From Candidatus Poseidoniaceae archaeon (lineage in GTDB: Archaea; Thermoplasmatota; Poseidoniia; Poseidoniales; Poseidoniaceae): DNA of 64,000 nt. The first letter of the stretch is position 1. Each line of letters opens with the position of its first letter. Both the position numbers and the translations under genes were made by a program. The notes beneath the pieces are model-generated. The model saw only the letters and a list, made by a program, of their open reading frames with translations. It ran no database searches and was not told the origin of the DNA. This document shows positions 52,603 to 62,455 of the stretch, piece by piece. The stretch spans positions 66,515 through 130,514 of the forward strand of contig CALHIR010000002.1 in the NCBI GenBank assembly GCA_938030705.1, in the 5' to 3' direction.

Positions 52603-53688
52603 TCAACGTGCTTTTTCTCGGGTCCAACGGCCGGTTTGCTTGTTGAAGAACAGGCCGGCCTTCTTCATCCACTTGTTGAATTTGGTCGCACCGGCTCCCG
52701 TTCGCAGAATGAAGTCTTCACGGTCTTCTTGGGCTTGGATGTAATCCTTGGCCGCAAGCGTTTGGTCAATCCAGTCGTTGATGTCCATGAGGCCTCCGGC
52801 GACCACGCTTTCTTCGACCACGCGGGTCATTTCATCGGCGGTGGCGCCGGTCTGCTCAAGGTCCTTGCGAATGAGATCGGAGACGGAGGAGAAGTCCATG
52901 CTGGCCGGCTTGGGAGGTACTGGATTTCGTGGTGGTCTATCGGGGTCGATGACGATGCGCCTCTCGTCGAGGATGGTCTCCACGTTCAAGGCAAGGTCGG
53001 GGGTGAAACTCGTTTCGCATTCCCAGCAGATGAAGGCCCATGCGTCGGGCTGGTCAGGGTCGCGCGATTGGCGAGGGTCAAGTTCATCACCGCATTCAGG
53101 GCAGGCGTGGAAAATCAAACCAGGAACGTGTTGTCGGCGAAAGTCAACGATGTCCTGCGGCGTGCCTTCCAGTTCCAGCATCTCGTGGTCTCGAGCGGCT
53201 TCAAGACCACGGGTTTCGAGCTGGTCTCGAATCTTGACCTTCTGGTCGTCCTTCCCTTCGTCGTGAAGGTTATTCTCCAGTTTAACGATGAGTTCCACGG
53301 TCTTACCGAGTCGGTTCATGATGAGTTTCTGAGCACGGAAGGCTTCGACCTTGGCGATCTTCAAGCGTTCTTTTTGTTCAGCCAATTCAGCGAGAACGTC
53401 TTTCTGTTTTCGCTGGAATTTCATCTCTTCAATGCGGGATTCCTGCTTCTTTTCAGGAGCGAGAACTTTGGAGAGAAAGCGTTCTTTGCCGTGGGACTGT
53501 GGGCCAGCGGTGATGATTTCAATGACACCCTGAGCGATTTCTTCTTTCAACCCGTAGTTCTCAACGAGCATCGCTTTGTCGATTTTCTTCAAATCGCCAA
53601 TTTTCAAGCCCGCATCGGCCAGTTGGTTCGCCGTGGTATCGTCAATACCTCGGCGGAGCAATGCAAGATAGGTGTCCTTCTTTGCCAT
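52603..53688 (-). CDS. Protein with HhH-like N-terminus, coiled coil and zinc ribbon
   Basis: ACPECGDEL...FICWECETSF; GIDDTTANQLADAGLKIGDLKK. Confidence 0.6.
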   Translation of the reverse strand: MAKKDTYLALLRRGIDDTTANQLADAGLKIGDLKKIDKAMLVENYGLKEEIAQGVIEIITAGPQSHGKERFLSKVLAPEKKQESRIEEMKFQRKQKDVLAELAEQKERLKIAKVEAFRAQKLIMNRLGKTVELIVKLENNLHDEGKDDQKVKIRDQLETRGLEAARDHEMLELEGTPQDIVDFRRQHVPGLIFHACPECGDELDPRQSRDPDQPDAWAFICWECETSFTPDLALNVETILDERRIVIDPDRPPRNPVPPKPASMDFSSVSDLIRKDLEQTGATADEMTRVVEESVVAGGLMDINDWIDQTLAAKDYIQAQEDREDFILRTGAGATKFNKWMKKAGLFFNKQTGRWTREKAR

Positions 53689-53777
53689 ACAAATCCCCCC
53701 GACAAGTTGAGGCGAGCAGACACTCCTAAGAAAAGTCTCTCCCCAAACCGTTCATTCATTCGACCCGTCTTGAAGGT

Positions 53778-54653
53778 TCAAGCTTCTTCTTCACAGGAGG
53801 CAAAATCAACGCCTAAATCGGCCCACTCGTCCAGTTCCAAAGTTTCCGGTCTTCGCTGAAGTCTCGGGTCGTGCTCCAATGAGGCATAGGCTCGTTTCCA
53901 GCGGGTGGCGTGCCAGCCCGGAATGCGACTCAGGCGTCGCGGCGGGCTGCGGAGCGTGCGCTTGAGTTTCTTCCGTCGCTGTTCAAACGCCGCCCGAATC
54001 ATTTGAACCAACAACCGCCGGTCGCAAGGCCATTCTTCGTCGTGCGGCGTCATGCGAAGCAAGCGAGAATGGACTTTTGGCATCGGCGAAAAGGCGTGGG
54101 GGCCAACCCGCTCGCCCAAGTCCGCCTCGAAGTCCAGGGCGACGACCATGCCGAGGGAGCCCACATCGCTTTCGTATTCCATGACAACCCGCTCGGCAAA
54201 TTCCTCTTGGACGAGCATCACGATGTCTTGTAGCGGGCTGGTTTTCGGGTTCCGATGGTACCGGGTGATGACGTCGATAAGCGGTGAGGAAATTTGGTAG
54301 GGGATGTTGGCGACGACCCGGGTGATATCGGTGGGCCACGAGACCTGAAGGGCATCGCCTTCCAAGAGCGTCAGGGTTTCTTCGGCAATGGCGTCGGCAA
54401 ACACCGAACGTAGGTGTTCACATGCTCCGCTATCAAGTTCGATAGCCGTGACTTTGCACCCTTGAGAAAGAAGCACCTCCGTCAGTGTTCCCGGACCGGG
54501 TCCAATTTCCAGCACGTGGTCTTCAACGTCGACTTCTGCCCATTCAACGGTGCGCTCGAGGACATCATCGTGGACGAGGAAGTGTTGGCCCAAGGCCTTG
54601 TTGAACGGTTGTTTGGCGCGGAGAGCATCAACGAGGCGCCGAGCGCCCTTCAT
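53778..54653 (-). CDS. ksgA: 16S rRNA adenine dimethyltransferase KsgA/RsmA
   Basis: KALGQHFLVHDDVLERTVEWAEV, VLEIGPGPGTLTEVLL, VVANIPYQISSPLI; 4-nt overlap with upstream DUF655 gene. Confidence 0.93.
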   Translation of the reverse strand: MKGARRLVDALRAKQPFNKALGQHFLVHDDVLERTVEWAEVDVEDHVLEIGPGPGTLTEVLLSQGCKVTAIELDSGACEHLRSVFADAIAEETLTLLEGDALQVSWPTDITRVVANIPYQISSPLIDVITRYHRNPKTSPLQDIVMLVQEEFAERVVMEYESDVGSLGMVVALDFEADLGERVGPHAFSPMPKVHSRLLRMTPHDEEWPCDRRLLVQMIRAAFEQRRKKLKRTLRSPPRRLSRIPGWHATRWKRAYASLEHDPRLQRRPETLELDEWADLGVDFASCEEEA

Positions 54654-55498
54654 GCTGCCACCGGGAGAAGAAGTTCAGAGAGCCGAGGAATGAGCGCTTT
54701 GTCTTCAATCTCTTCAACGAAACGCTGGGCCAAGAGTTCAGCGCCCTTGATCTTCGCCAGCGCGTTGAGTTCGTCCATGGAAGCGAACATGCCAACTTGG
54801 TCTCGTGCCTTCACCATGTTGCGAGCCTTCACCGGGCCGACGTCAGGCAGCAGTTCGAAGGCGTGTTGCTTGAGCGACATGGGCCCTGCTTTGTTGTAGA
54901 ATTCATCCACAAAGTACTGAGCATGTTCTTCAATGAAGCGTTGCACCAAGGTGGGCAAATCCTGTCGTGCCATGTTGGACATTTTATCCAGGTGGGCCAT
55001 GCCAATGATCGCAGCGACACGGTTCCGCTTGGAGGCGTCCTTGCCGATGTAAATGCGCTCGTTGATGGCCATGAGGTCGCTTCCTTTGAGTTTCAGGCGG
55101 CAGAACGCCAGGCTTTTTTCGGCCATGGCGGTGGCGATGCCAGTACCTGTGTCATGCTCGAGAATACGGGCGTGCGTTTCGTCTTTGAGCGCTTCCGGTT
55201 CAGGGCGAGGTTGGTCTCGGCGCCCTTGACCACGCCCACCTTGACCACGCCCACCTTGTCGTCCGCCCCGCTGACCGCCACGTTGTCCACCGCCCTGTCG
55301 GCGAGGTTGACCTTGGCCGGAACGGCCGCCACCTTGACGGGGCTGTTGCGTAGGGTCGGGCTTGGGCTGAGGTTTAGGGACCTCATTTCGACCCGTTGCC
55401 GTCTTTAACTTGTACTTTGAAAGGTCGGGAGAGGCCGCTTTCTTTTTCGGACCGGAGGGGGTCTTGATTTGGCGCCTTCGCCGTGGGTCTGACATCAA
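54650..55498 (-). CDS. DUF655 (COG1491) predicted RNA-binding protein with Gly/Arg/Gln-rich N-terminus
   Basis: LLPDVGPVKARNMVKARDQVGMFASMDELNALAKIKGAELLAQRFVEEIE; position between rpoF and ksgA; RGGQRGGRQGGRGQGGRGQ repeats. Confidence 0.85.
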   Translation of the reverse strand: MMSDPRRRRQIKTPSGPKKKAASPDLSKYKLKTATGRNEVPKPQPKPDPTQQPRQGGGRSGQGQPRRQGGGQRGGQRGGRQGGRGQGGRGQGRRDQPRPEPEALKDETHARILEHDTGTGIATAMAEKSLAFCRLKLKGSDLMAINERIYIGKDASKRNRVAAIIGMAHLDKMSNMARQDLPTLVQRFIEEHAQYFVDEFYNKAGPMSLKQHAFELLPDVGPVKARNMVKARDQVGMFASMDELNALAKIKGAELLAQRFVEEIEDKALIPRLSELLLPVAA

Positions 55499-55527
55499 AC
55501 ATCACCTGTTGGGAGATGCGAAACGCA

Positions 55528-55881
55528 TCAAATGACTTGGCGCACAATCTCGAGAACAGCATCAATTTCGCTGTCTTCAATCACAATGCGCTTGGAACTG
55601 AACACCGCTTTCACGTCATCGACGGTGGCGGGCATGAGTTCGGCGAGTTTGGCGGCGAGTTCAGGGTGCTTGGCCAACGTTTCAACATCGAGGAGTTTGG
55701 TTCGAAGTTCTTCAAACACTTCGGGCTGGGTTGAGACACCGTTGCGGGCTTCGCTGGCGGCCCATTCGGCGTGTTGCAAGGCCCACTTTTGTTCATACTT
55801 GAGCGTGCCACGGCGCTCTTGAGCGTCGTACAGCATCTCACGGACGGTGGCGAAATCCAGGAATCTCTCTTCTTCGGTCAT
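55528..55881 (-). CDS. rpoF: RNA polymerase subunit F (Rpb4-like)
   Basis: MTEEERFLDFATVREMLYDAQERRGTLKYEQKWALQHAEW; position between L21e and DUF655. Confidence 0.8.
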   Translation of the reverse strand: MTEEERFLDFATVREMLYDAQERRGTLKYEQKWALQHAEWAASEARNGVSTQPEVFEELRTKLLDVETLAKHPELAAKLAELMPATVDDVKAVFSSKRIVIEDSEIDAVLEIVRQVI

Positions 55882-55891
55882 GGTGCATCCC

Positions 55892-56182
55892 TCATTCAAG
55901 TGGGCGGAGGTGCTCTGGGCGAGCGATCACGGTCTTCTGCATGTTGCCGTCCTTGACAGCAACAATCCATGCCACACCTTGGCGCTTCGTGATGAAGCCG
56001 GTGCGACCGTGGAAGCGGCGGTGAGGCATGCCACCTTGCTGACCACCGTCGAGGACGATAGCGACGCGGTCGCCTTCCTCGTACTGGTGCATCACGCGGC
56101 GGATATTCAAGCGGCTGCGCTGGTTCTTTCGTCGTCGCAAAATGCTACGAGTTCCGACTCGCTGACCCTTTGAGCGCTTCAT
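55892..56182 (-). CDS. rpl21e: Ribosomal protein L21e
   Basis: KGQRVGTRSILRRR...YEEGDRVAIVLDGGQQGGMPHRRFHGRTGFI. Confidence 0.93.
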   Translation of the reverse strand: MKRSKGQRVGTRSILRRRKNQRSRLNIRRVMHQYEEGDRVAIVLDGGQQGGMPHRRFHGRTGFITKRQGVAWIVAVKDGNMQKTVIARPEHLRPLE

Positions 56183-56294
56183 TTTTTTCGCCTCCTTCGT
56201 CCCAAATCAGCGCAAGCGCATCTTCGGAGCAAGTTGCCGACCCACCTTCCCCATATAAGCACCGCGACGGGAACGAGCGGCCTCAAACAGCGGC

Positions 56295-58031
56295 TCAGTC
56301 GGCGTGGATGTCGCCTACGTCCAACCAGATCACGTTGCACTTGGCTTTGATGAGGGCCGCTACGGAGGGTTGGGTTCGCCCACTGTCGCCGTGAATCGTC
56401 TCTTTGACGTACGTGCCCGATTCACAGCGAAGCGTGAATTCAATTTCCCGCTGCCCGTCCTCGTTTACCTCGATAACTGGCGAGTGCGATTCAAACACGG
56501 TTCGCTTTCTGATGAGGTCTGAGCGTCGGTGCGAGACGCGTTCGGGCGTGCGCTGAGCCAATTTCATGCCGTTAAGTCCCTCAACCACTTTGAGGATGGC
56601 TTCGTCGTCGGGCAAATCAAACACAGCCGGTGCCGGTGGCAGGGCCGCGAGAATGCGCTCGATGAGTTCGTCTTTCTTTCCGGTCTTGGCCAGCCCGTGG
56701 GTCTCGGCGAGAGCGACCAGTTCTGGCTTTTTCATCGCCTTAAGTTCCTTTTCGCTGGGTCCGGCGGCCGGAACTTCGATGGTCGTTTCCAGCGGTTTGG
56801 TCCGGTCGGCATCCTTGTCGCCTCGGCGTTGCCGCCGCCGTTTCTTGCTTCGGTTTTGCACGTCCTCCTTGGTCATGTCAACCGGGGCGGTCAGCACGGC
56901 GTATTCCGCTTCGTTCATGGGCTCAAGCGTGAACCGGATGGTGTAGGATTTCTCAGCTGGCGTGTCTTTGATACGCACAACTTCGCTCCGAGTTGAGGGG
57001 CGAATGGACGAGACTTCGACCGAGCCTTTCGCTGCTTTGTTGATGATTTCCGCCAGCTTTTCGGCGTTGAAGCTGCGCTTACGAGGCTCTTTAATTTCAA
57101 GAACAAAGGGTCGACCACGACCCAAACAGCGCACATCGATGTCTTCTCGACCCATACCGTGGAAAGCGTGTTCGCTACCTTGGAAAATTTCGAGCATCGG
57201 GTTACCGACCAGGTCCTGGACGCTCTTCTTGTATTGCAGACCGGTTTGGTCGCAGCGTTCGCAACCTCGTCCTTTACAGGCTCGGCACGGCCATCGAGTT
57301 TGAGGAATGCCTCGTTCGAGTTTTCGATAGCGACCGTAGACGTAGACAGCCCGTACATCGAGGTCCACCGTGAGGGTCAACACGTCGATGAGTGCCAACA
57401 CATCCGGCTTATCGCTCACCATCGTGATGCCGTCCAAGCGGTCGTTGAGGCGCTTTCCGATCGCTTCCACGAGCGATGATTTGAGCGGGTCTGAACCACC
57501 GGCACCAAGGCGCTTTCTGAGTTTCTCTTCGTCCTCGATCTGGTCTTTGGGAAAGCGTGCACCGAGTTGCAATCGGTTGATGTCGTAGGGCTCAATGGCG
57601 TCAAAGATGATGTCGGCGAGTAAATCCACTTCCTCGAAGAGGTTCTCGCAGAACGGACACAACGGCTCGTCTTCCCGGGCCTTGGCCAGATGGGGGTCTC
57701 GTTCGACCACCGATTCACGAACGCCTTTGCCCGCATCTTCAAGCGATTGACCGTACATGCGTTTCCCACCCACGCGGCCTAAACAGGCATCACAGGTCCC
57801 TTGACGAACCAAATGCTTGTGCCCGGCGGGGCGCGGTGCCCGAGGAATTTCCTCAACGTGCGTGCCCAATTGCATGGCCACTTCTTGCTGGTGGGCTTCG
57901 TCTTCTTCCGCCGGTGCAATGTCGTCCCAGAGGGAATAATCCGTCTCACCAAAGCCAGCGTTGGCGTACTTCATCCAGTCGTCTTCATCGTCATCGACGT
58001 CTTCGGCCGTATCGGGTTCATTGGTTGTCAT
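56295..58031 (-). CDS. pus10: tRNA pseudouridine synthase Pus10 with SAP-like insertion
   Basis: CDACLGRVGGKRM, GREDIDVRCLGRGRPFVLEIKEPRKRSF, AQRTPERVSHRRSDLIRKR, CESGTYVKETIHGDSGRTQPSVAALI; inserted LKAMKKPELVALAETHGLAKTGKKDELIERILAAL. Confidence 0.9.
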   Translation of the reverse strand: MTTNEPDTAEDVDDDEDDWMKYANAGFGETDYSLWDDIAPAEEDEAHQQEVAMQLGTHVEEIPRAPRPAGHKHLVRQGTCDACLGRVGGKRMYGQSLEDAGKGVRESVVERDPHLAKAREDEPLCPFCENLFEEVDLLADIIFDAIEPYDINRLQLGARFPKDQIEDEEKLRKRLGAGGSDPLKSSLVEAIGKRLNDRLDGITMVSDKPDVLALIDVLTLTVDLDVRAVYVYGRYRKLERGIPQTRWPCRACKGRGCERCDQTGLQYKKSVQDLVGNPMLEIFQGSEHAFHGMGREDIDVRCLGRGRPFVLEIKEPRKRSFNAEKLAEIINKAAKGSVEVSSIRPSTRSEVVRIKDTPAEKSYTIRFTLEPMNEAEYAVLTAPVDMTKEDVQNRSKKRRRQRRGDKDADRTKPLETTIEVPAAGPSEKELKAMKKPELVALAETHGLAKTGKKDELIERILAALPPAPAVFDLPDDEAILKVVEGLNGMKLAQRTPERVSHRRSDLIRKRTVFESHSPVIEVNEDGQREIEFTLRCESGTYVKETIHGDSGRTQPSVAALIKAKCNVIWLDVGDIHAD

Positions 58032-58118
58032 ATCGCCACCACCTTCCCGGGGTCAACCCCTAAGACGGCAAGGTTAGCGCAGGCTCAACCCTTGATGAAG
58101 TCACCGCCCAATCAGACC

Positions 58119-59129
58119 TCACTTCTGGTCCAAGAAGGCCAACACGCCGGCTACCAGGCCGAGCACACCGCCAAGCACCGTCATCCACACACCCATACCC
58201 GCCGAGGTATCGGTATCGGTTTCGGGCAGCAAGAGCCACCACACCAAGACAGCGAGGAGCATCAAGACGCCAGCGGCCATGCCGGCCCACTTGCCGTGGT
58301 TCTCGGCTGCTGCGGGCAGGCTGCGACCGATGGAGGCCGAAGCGAGCATGACGGTGCCGAGCAAAGCGCCGATGGAACCCAGCCAGAGAATCATGCCGCC
58401 GGTTGAGCCGGCGGCCGGCGTTTCGAGGCAGGTATCTCGAACGTCACTCAGATTGGCAAGAGCATCTTGGTCTCCCATCATCAACGGTGCTGTAAAGGTG
58501 TAAACGTTGTCGCAATAATCCTCGTAGTCGCCAATAATTGTATCATCAATATCATCGACGTCGTCGAGTTCATCGGTTGCAGCATCCATATCTTCGGCGA
58601 AGAACCCGTAGGCAAAGGCCTTGCAAGCGTCGATGGCTTGTTGTTTGGTTTCGCCCGCATCGGGTTCTGTCACCGAACAGTCCTGCCGAATCGTGGTCAG
58701 GCCTACGGTCTGACCTTCACCGCCTTCTTCGTTGTTGACGATCCACGAATGGCTGAATTGCCCTGCCACTGACAGGAGCAGGGCGAAGACGATGCAGGCC
58801 ACAGCGCCCCACATCATCGGCGAAGTGCTGTCTTCTGGAAGCGGCGTGGGCGACATGGGGGCGTAAGCGTTGGGGGGCGCAGCGGCGGGAGCGGCTACGG
58901 AGGTTGTCGGTGCGGCGACCGCAGGTGCGGTGACTGCAGCATGCTGGGCAGCGGGCTGAACTGCGGGAACCGCCTGTTGGGAAACAGGGGCCAGAACGGG
59001 CGCGTCCACGGCCTTCGAGACCCCGGGAACAAAGTCGGGGTAGTGTTGACGGGTGTAGGCGAGGGCGTTTTCGGGCGAATGGCCGATGGAGAGGACTTGA
59101 TTGTAGTAATCTTGAGCAGCCGACATCAA
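58119..59129 (-). CDS. Membrane protein with short N-terminal motif, Ala/Pro linker and TM helices
   Basis: AQDYYNQVLSIGHSPENALAYTRQHYPDFVPG; low-complexity linker; several TM segments. Confidence 0.6.
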   Translation of the reverse strand: MMSAAQDYYNQVLSIGHSPENALAYTRQHYPDFVPGVSKAVDAPVLAPVSQQAVPAVQPAAQHAAVTAPAVAAPTTSVAAPAAAPPNAYAPMSPTPLPEDSTSPMMWGAVACIVFALLLSVAGQFSHSWIVNNEEGGEGQTVGLTTIRQDCSVTEPDAGETKQQAIDACKAFAYGFFAEDMDAATDELDDVDDIDDTIIGDYEDYCDNVYTFTAPLMMGDQDALANLSDVRDTCLETPAAGSTGGMILWLGSIGALLGTVMLASASIGRSLPAAAENHGKWAGMAAGVLMLLAVLVWWLLLPETDTDTSAGMGVWMTVLGGVLGLVAGVLAFLDQK

Positions 59130-59171
59130 GGGTGTCTTGCTGCGGGGGCTTGAAGTTGTTTTCTCCGTTTT

Positions 59172-62100
59172 TCACGCTTCTTCTTCGGACGGAAGGCCGG
59201 TTGAGGGCGAGGCTTTGAGGTCGGCCACGACGTTGTCGGCAGGTGTGCTGATGAGGCCGAGGGCGGCGGTGGTCAATACCAGGCTGGCGAGCAGGGAGAG
59301 GGCGATCATCGCAGCCGAGAAGATACCGAAGTTGGCAAACAAGCCCATTGGTGAGAGGGCGATGACGAGGAAACCAGCGATGTCCGAGGTCGCTGAACCA
59401 AGCAGGGCCAAGCCGCAGGCACCGCCGACCGCAGCGAGGGCGTCGTTGTGGGTCTCGCCGTTTTCCCTGCCCTCGCGATAGCGCTCAGTGACGTGAATAC
59501 AGTAGTCGATGCCCACTCCCAACGAGATGGTGGCGATGGTGACGGTGACGATGTTGAGCGAGGCCCCGGCGACGTACATCAAGCCGTAGAGCCACACGAC
59601 GACAAGGAAAATCGGTACGAAGGTAACGACCGCCTGCTTGGGCGAACGGAAACCGATGGTCAACGAAGCCAGGACGAAGACGGAGCCGAGCACGAGGGAG
59701 GATTGCATCTCCTCTTGCATGGCGGTGGAGGCCGTGAAACGGGTGATGGGTCGGCCGGTTAGCATGACCCAGGTCAGCGGCTTGTCATCTTCTTCCTCAC
59801 CGGGTTCCTCGTAGGTGCCGCTCGAGAGGTTGGTGAAGACCTCCAAATCCCGCCAAACTTCAGCCACACCGCCTTGCATGCCGGGGAAGTCTTCGGGCTG
59901 GGTCATGCCGAAGCGAATCTGCATCATGTCGTAAGCGGCGTCTTCGCCGTTCACGTCAAGCCACGGCTGGTCGGGGTCAAGGTCCACGACGGGCATGATG
60001 TAGAGTTGGACGATGCTGGCGGGGATGTCAGGAATCGGACCCACACCCGGAACACCGTACAGCGATAAAAAGCCGTAGAAGAACGCCAAACACTCACGGT
60101 CGGTCGTGTCAACCAGTGGTCCATTACCGGCGAGTGAACAATTCATGCCAAAACCGTCCACCTCCGGCTGCCAGCCAGCTTCCTCAAAGGGCGCGCTGTC
60201 GAGCACCAGGCTGCCTTGAGCAGCAAACACCATTTCGTCGAGGGCAAGAATGTCGATGGTGCCGTCCGGTTGACGGGTGATCTTGTCGGGGACGCCTTCG
60301 GGGAGCGCATCCATTTCTTGACGGAACTCGTCGATGGCGGCGAAAACTCGCGGGTCCAACACGTCGCCCAGAATCAACAGATTAGCCGGCTCGCCTTCGT
60401 CGGCAAATCGCTCGGCAATTTCTTCCACGCCGATGGCGAAGTCGGAGCGTTCGTCGAGGAAATCCTCCACGGCGAAATCACCCTCAAGTTGGGCCATGCC
60501 CATGGCAGCGGGGACGGTCAAAGCAAAGGCGACCAGCGCGATGACCGTGGCTCTTTTTCGTTGGCCTGAGCCGAGCGTAACTCGTTTTAACCATTCGGGA
60601 TTAACGATGGATTTGATTTCATTTTGGCTTTTCTTCCTCGCTCGGGATTCAAGCCAGTCGTCCATGCTGACACGAATCAGCGGCGCCCACAAACCGGTCA
60701 ACATGAACGCCGCTAAAACACCGAGAGCGGCTTCAATACCGAAGGAGCGTAAGGCGGCAATATCGCTGAACAGATTCGCGGCAAATGCAGCCATGGTGGT
60801 CAACGAGGTGAGGGTGATGGCTCGGCCGACACGGGACAGGGTGATGCTGCCAGCCTCTTCGGAAGTTTTCCCGTTGGCTCGCTCTTCTTTGTAACGATGG
60901 AGAGCGTGCAAGGAGTCGTCGATCCCCAGGGCCAACACGAGAATCGGTAACAGGTTGGAGAATTGCGAACGAGCGATGAGGCTCAGGCCAAACCAACCGG
61001 TGATGTTGGCGAAGTGACCGATCATCCCCTGCATCCACAACAGCGCCGCACCCAACGCAAACATGACGATGGCCACGTCTGACCAGCGGCGCAAACTGAC
61101 GTAGAGCAGGACGATGATGGCCAGCCCCATCATCGCAATGAGGCCTGCACTTGACTGGAGTTCACGGTTGACTTCGACGTTGACGCCCTGACCGAGCAGC
61201 AGCGTGACCGTCGTGCGGTCGTGGGAGCGCAGGTGGCCTTCAAGGTCCATGTAGGTCCATTCAGTAGCACACCCTGCTCCTTCTTCTTTGAGTTCAAGGC
61301 AGGTCGCTTCGTCGTATTGCGGTGGATGAAGAACCAGCGCTCCGTCGGCGAGGCGATAGCCACCCACACGGAATCCTTCGTCGGTGAACTGTATCTGTTT
61401 CTCTTGGTGGGCATCCTTCCAAACGACTTCCCAACCCATCTCTCTGAGCTTTGTGCTGTCAAGTTGCACCAACAACCACGTCGAGGAACCGGTCCATCGG
61501 CCCTTGCCCCACAGGGCCCCTTCCCACGTGCCGTTGGACAACAACTGCCCGTAAATCGGCCCTTCTTGGTGAGCGGTGTAGTCTGCCTTGAAGCCGCGGT
61601 CCAGCGAAAGCCAGCGCAGGAAATTATTGTCTGAGGCCTCCGCCATGCGAGCCGCTGCCATGTCGATGTGAGCCTGCGTGATGTTGGCGTCATCAAATTC
61701 CAAGCAGTCCAATGGGAAACAATCCGACCAGTTCGTCGGTGGTTCGGTGACCACCCCCAGCGTCGTGAGGCCGGGTTGGGTGAGGATGGAGGTGTTGTTC
61801 ATGAACCCTCGAAAGTGGTCAGAGAGCGAGATGGCGCCGTTGGATTGATGACCAGTGACGTCGTTCACCAGCGGTTTGAGCGCAGGGGCGAGTGGGTGCT
61901 CGAGCACGAGGTTGAGTTTGGTATCCAATTCTCGCAACACCGTCAGGTTGAGGATTCCACCCGTCGGGTCGTCAATGCCGCTCCATGGGTCTCCAGCAGG
62001 AATCATCTCCGATGGATGAATCAGCGAGGAATAATCCGGTGAACCGTCGGCCATGCGGGGCACGGGTTCCCAGTCTTCCACGGCTGGAACGAGGTCGGGG

Positions 62101-62333
62101 TTGCGGGCCGAAATAAGGAACCCGAGGATAATTTCCGAATTGGGAAATTCCTCGTTGACGAGAGTTTGTGCCGACAGTTCGGGGGATTCCATCTCGTAGG
62201 ACTCCATGTCGATGGGCTGGAGCGCTGTCATCGCGCCGGGAATCATCAACAACGTCAAGAGCAGCACGGCGATGTGGGCACCCCGTTTGCGAGGCAAGAG
62301 CCATGCAGCAAGACGGTCGTAGCGACGGCTCAT
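59172..62333 (-). CDS. MMPL/RND-superfamily transporter (large)
   Basis: LPILVLALGIDDSLHALHRYKEERANGKTSEEA and ISLGVGIDYCIHVTERYREGRENGE; two TM clusters and large extracellular loops. Confidence 0.9.
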   Translation of the reverse strand: MSRRYDRLAAWLLPRKRGAHIAVLLLTLLMIPGAMTALQPIDMESYEMESPELSAQTLVNEEFPNSEIILGFLISARNPDLVPAVEDWEPVPRMADGSPDYSSLIHPSEMIPAGDPWSGIDDPTGGILNLTVLRELDTKLNLVLEHPLAPALKPLVNDVTGHQSNGAISLSDHFRGFMNNTSILTQPGLTTLGVVTEPPTNWSDCFPLDCLEFDDANITQAHIDMAAARMAEASDNNFLRWLSLDRGFKADYTAHQEGPIYGQLLSNGTWEGALWGKGRWTGSSTWLLVQLDSTKLREMGWEVVWKDAHQEKQIQFTDEGFRVGGYRLADGALVLHPPQYDEATCLELKEEGAGCATEWTYMDLEGHLRSHDRTTVTLLLGQGVNVEVNRELQSSAGLIAMMGLAIIVLLYVSLRRWSDVAIVMFALGAALLWMQGMIGHFANITGWFGLSLIARSQFSNLLPILVLALGIDDSLHALHRYKEERANGKTSEEAGSITLSRVGRAITLTSLTTMAAFAANLFSDIAALRSFGIEAALGVLAAFMLTGLWAPLIRVSMDDWLESRARKKSQNEIKSIVNPEWLKRVTLGSGQRKRATVIALVAFALTVPAAMGMAQLEGDFAVEDFLDERSDFAIGVEEIAERFADEGEPANLLILGDVLDPRVFAAIDEFRQEMDALPEGVPDKITRQPDGTIDILALDEMVFAAQGSLVLDSAPFEEAGWQPEVDGFGMNCSLAGNGPLVDTTDRECLAFFYGFLSLYGVPGVGPIPDIPASIVQLYIMPVVDLDPDQPWLDVNGEDAAYDMMQIRFGMTQPEDFPGMQGGVAEVWRDLEVFTNLSSGTYEEPGEEEDDKPLTWVMLTGRPITRFTASTAMQEEMQSSLVLGSVFVLASLTIGFRSPKQAVVTFVPIFLVVVWLYGLMYVAGASLNIVTVTIATISLGVGIDYCIHVTERYREGRENGETHNDALAAVGGACGLALLGSATSDIAGFLVIALSPMGLFANFGIFSAAMIALSLLASLVLTTAALGLISTPADNVVADLKASPSTGLPSEEEA

Positions 62334-62435
62334 GCCTGAACCTCCGCACCATCACCTTTTGAAGGAATGTTTTCTGCTCATTTCCTTTCACAAAAAATTT
62401 CTGTTCAATCCTGACGCCGTCTTCGTTTTTGTTCA

Positions 62436-62445
62436 CAAATATCGG
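62436..62445 (+). promoter_or_regulatory. Putative archaeal TATA-like element
   Basis: CAAATATCGG about 20-25 nt before the ATG codons at 62456/62462. Confidence 0.25.
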
Positions 62446-62455
62446 CGAATCAGTT

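Noticed and set aside
52462-53859. 465-aa plus-strand ORF
   Set aside because: Antisense to the ferredoxin and the zinc-ribbon protein, which have clear motifs.
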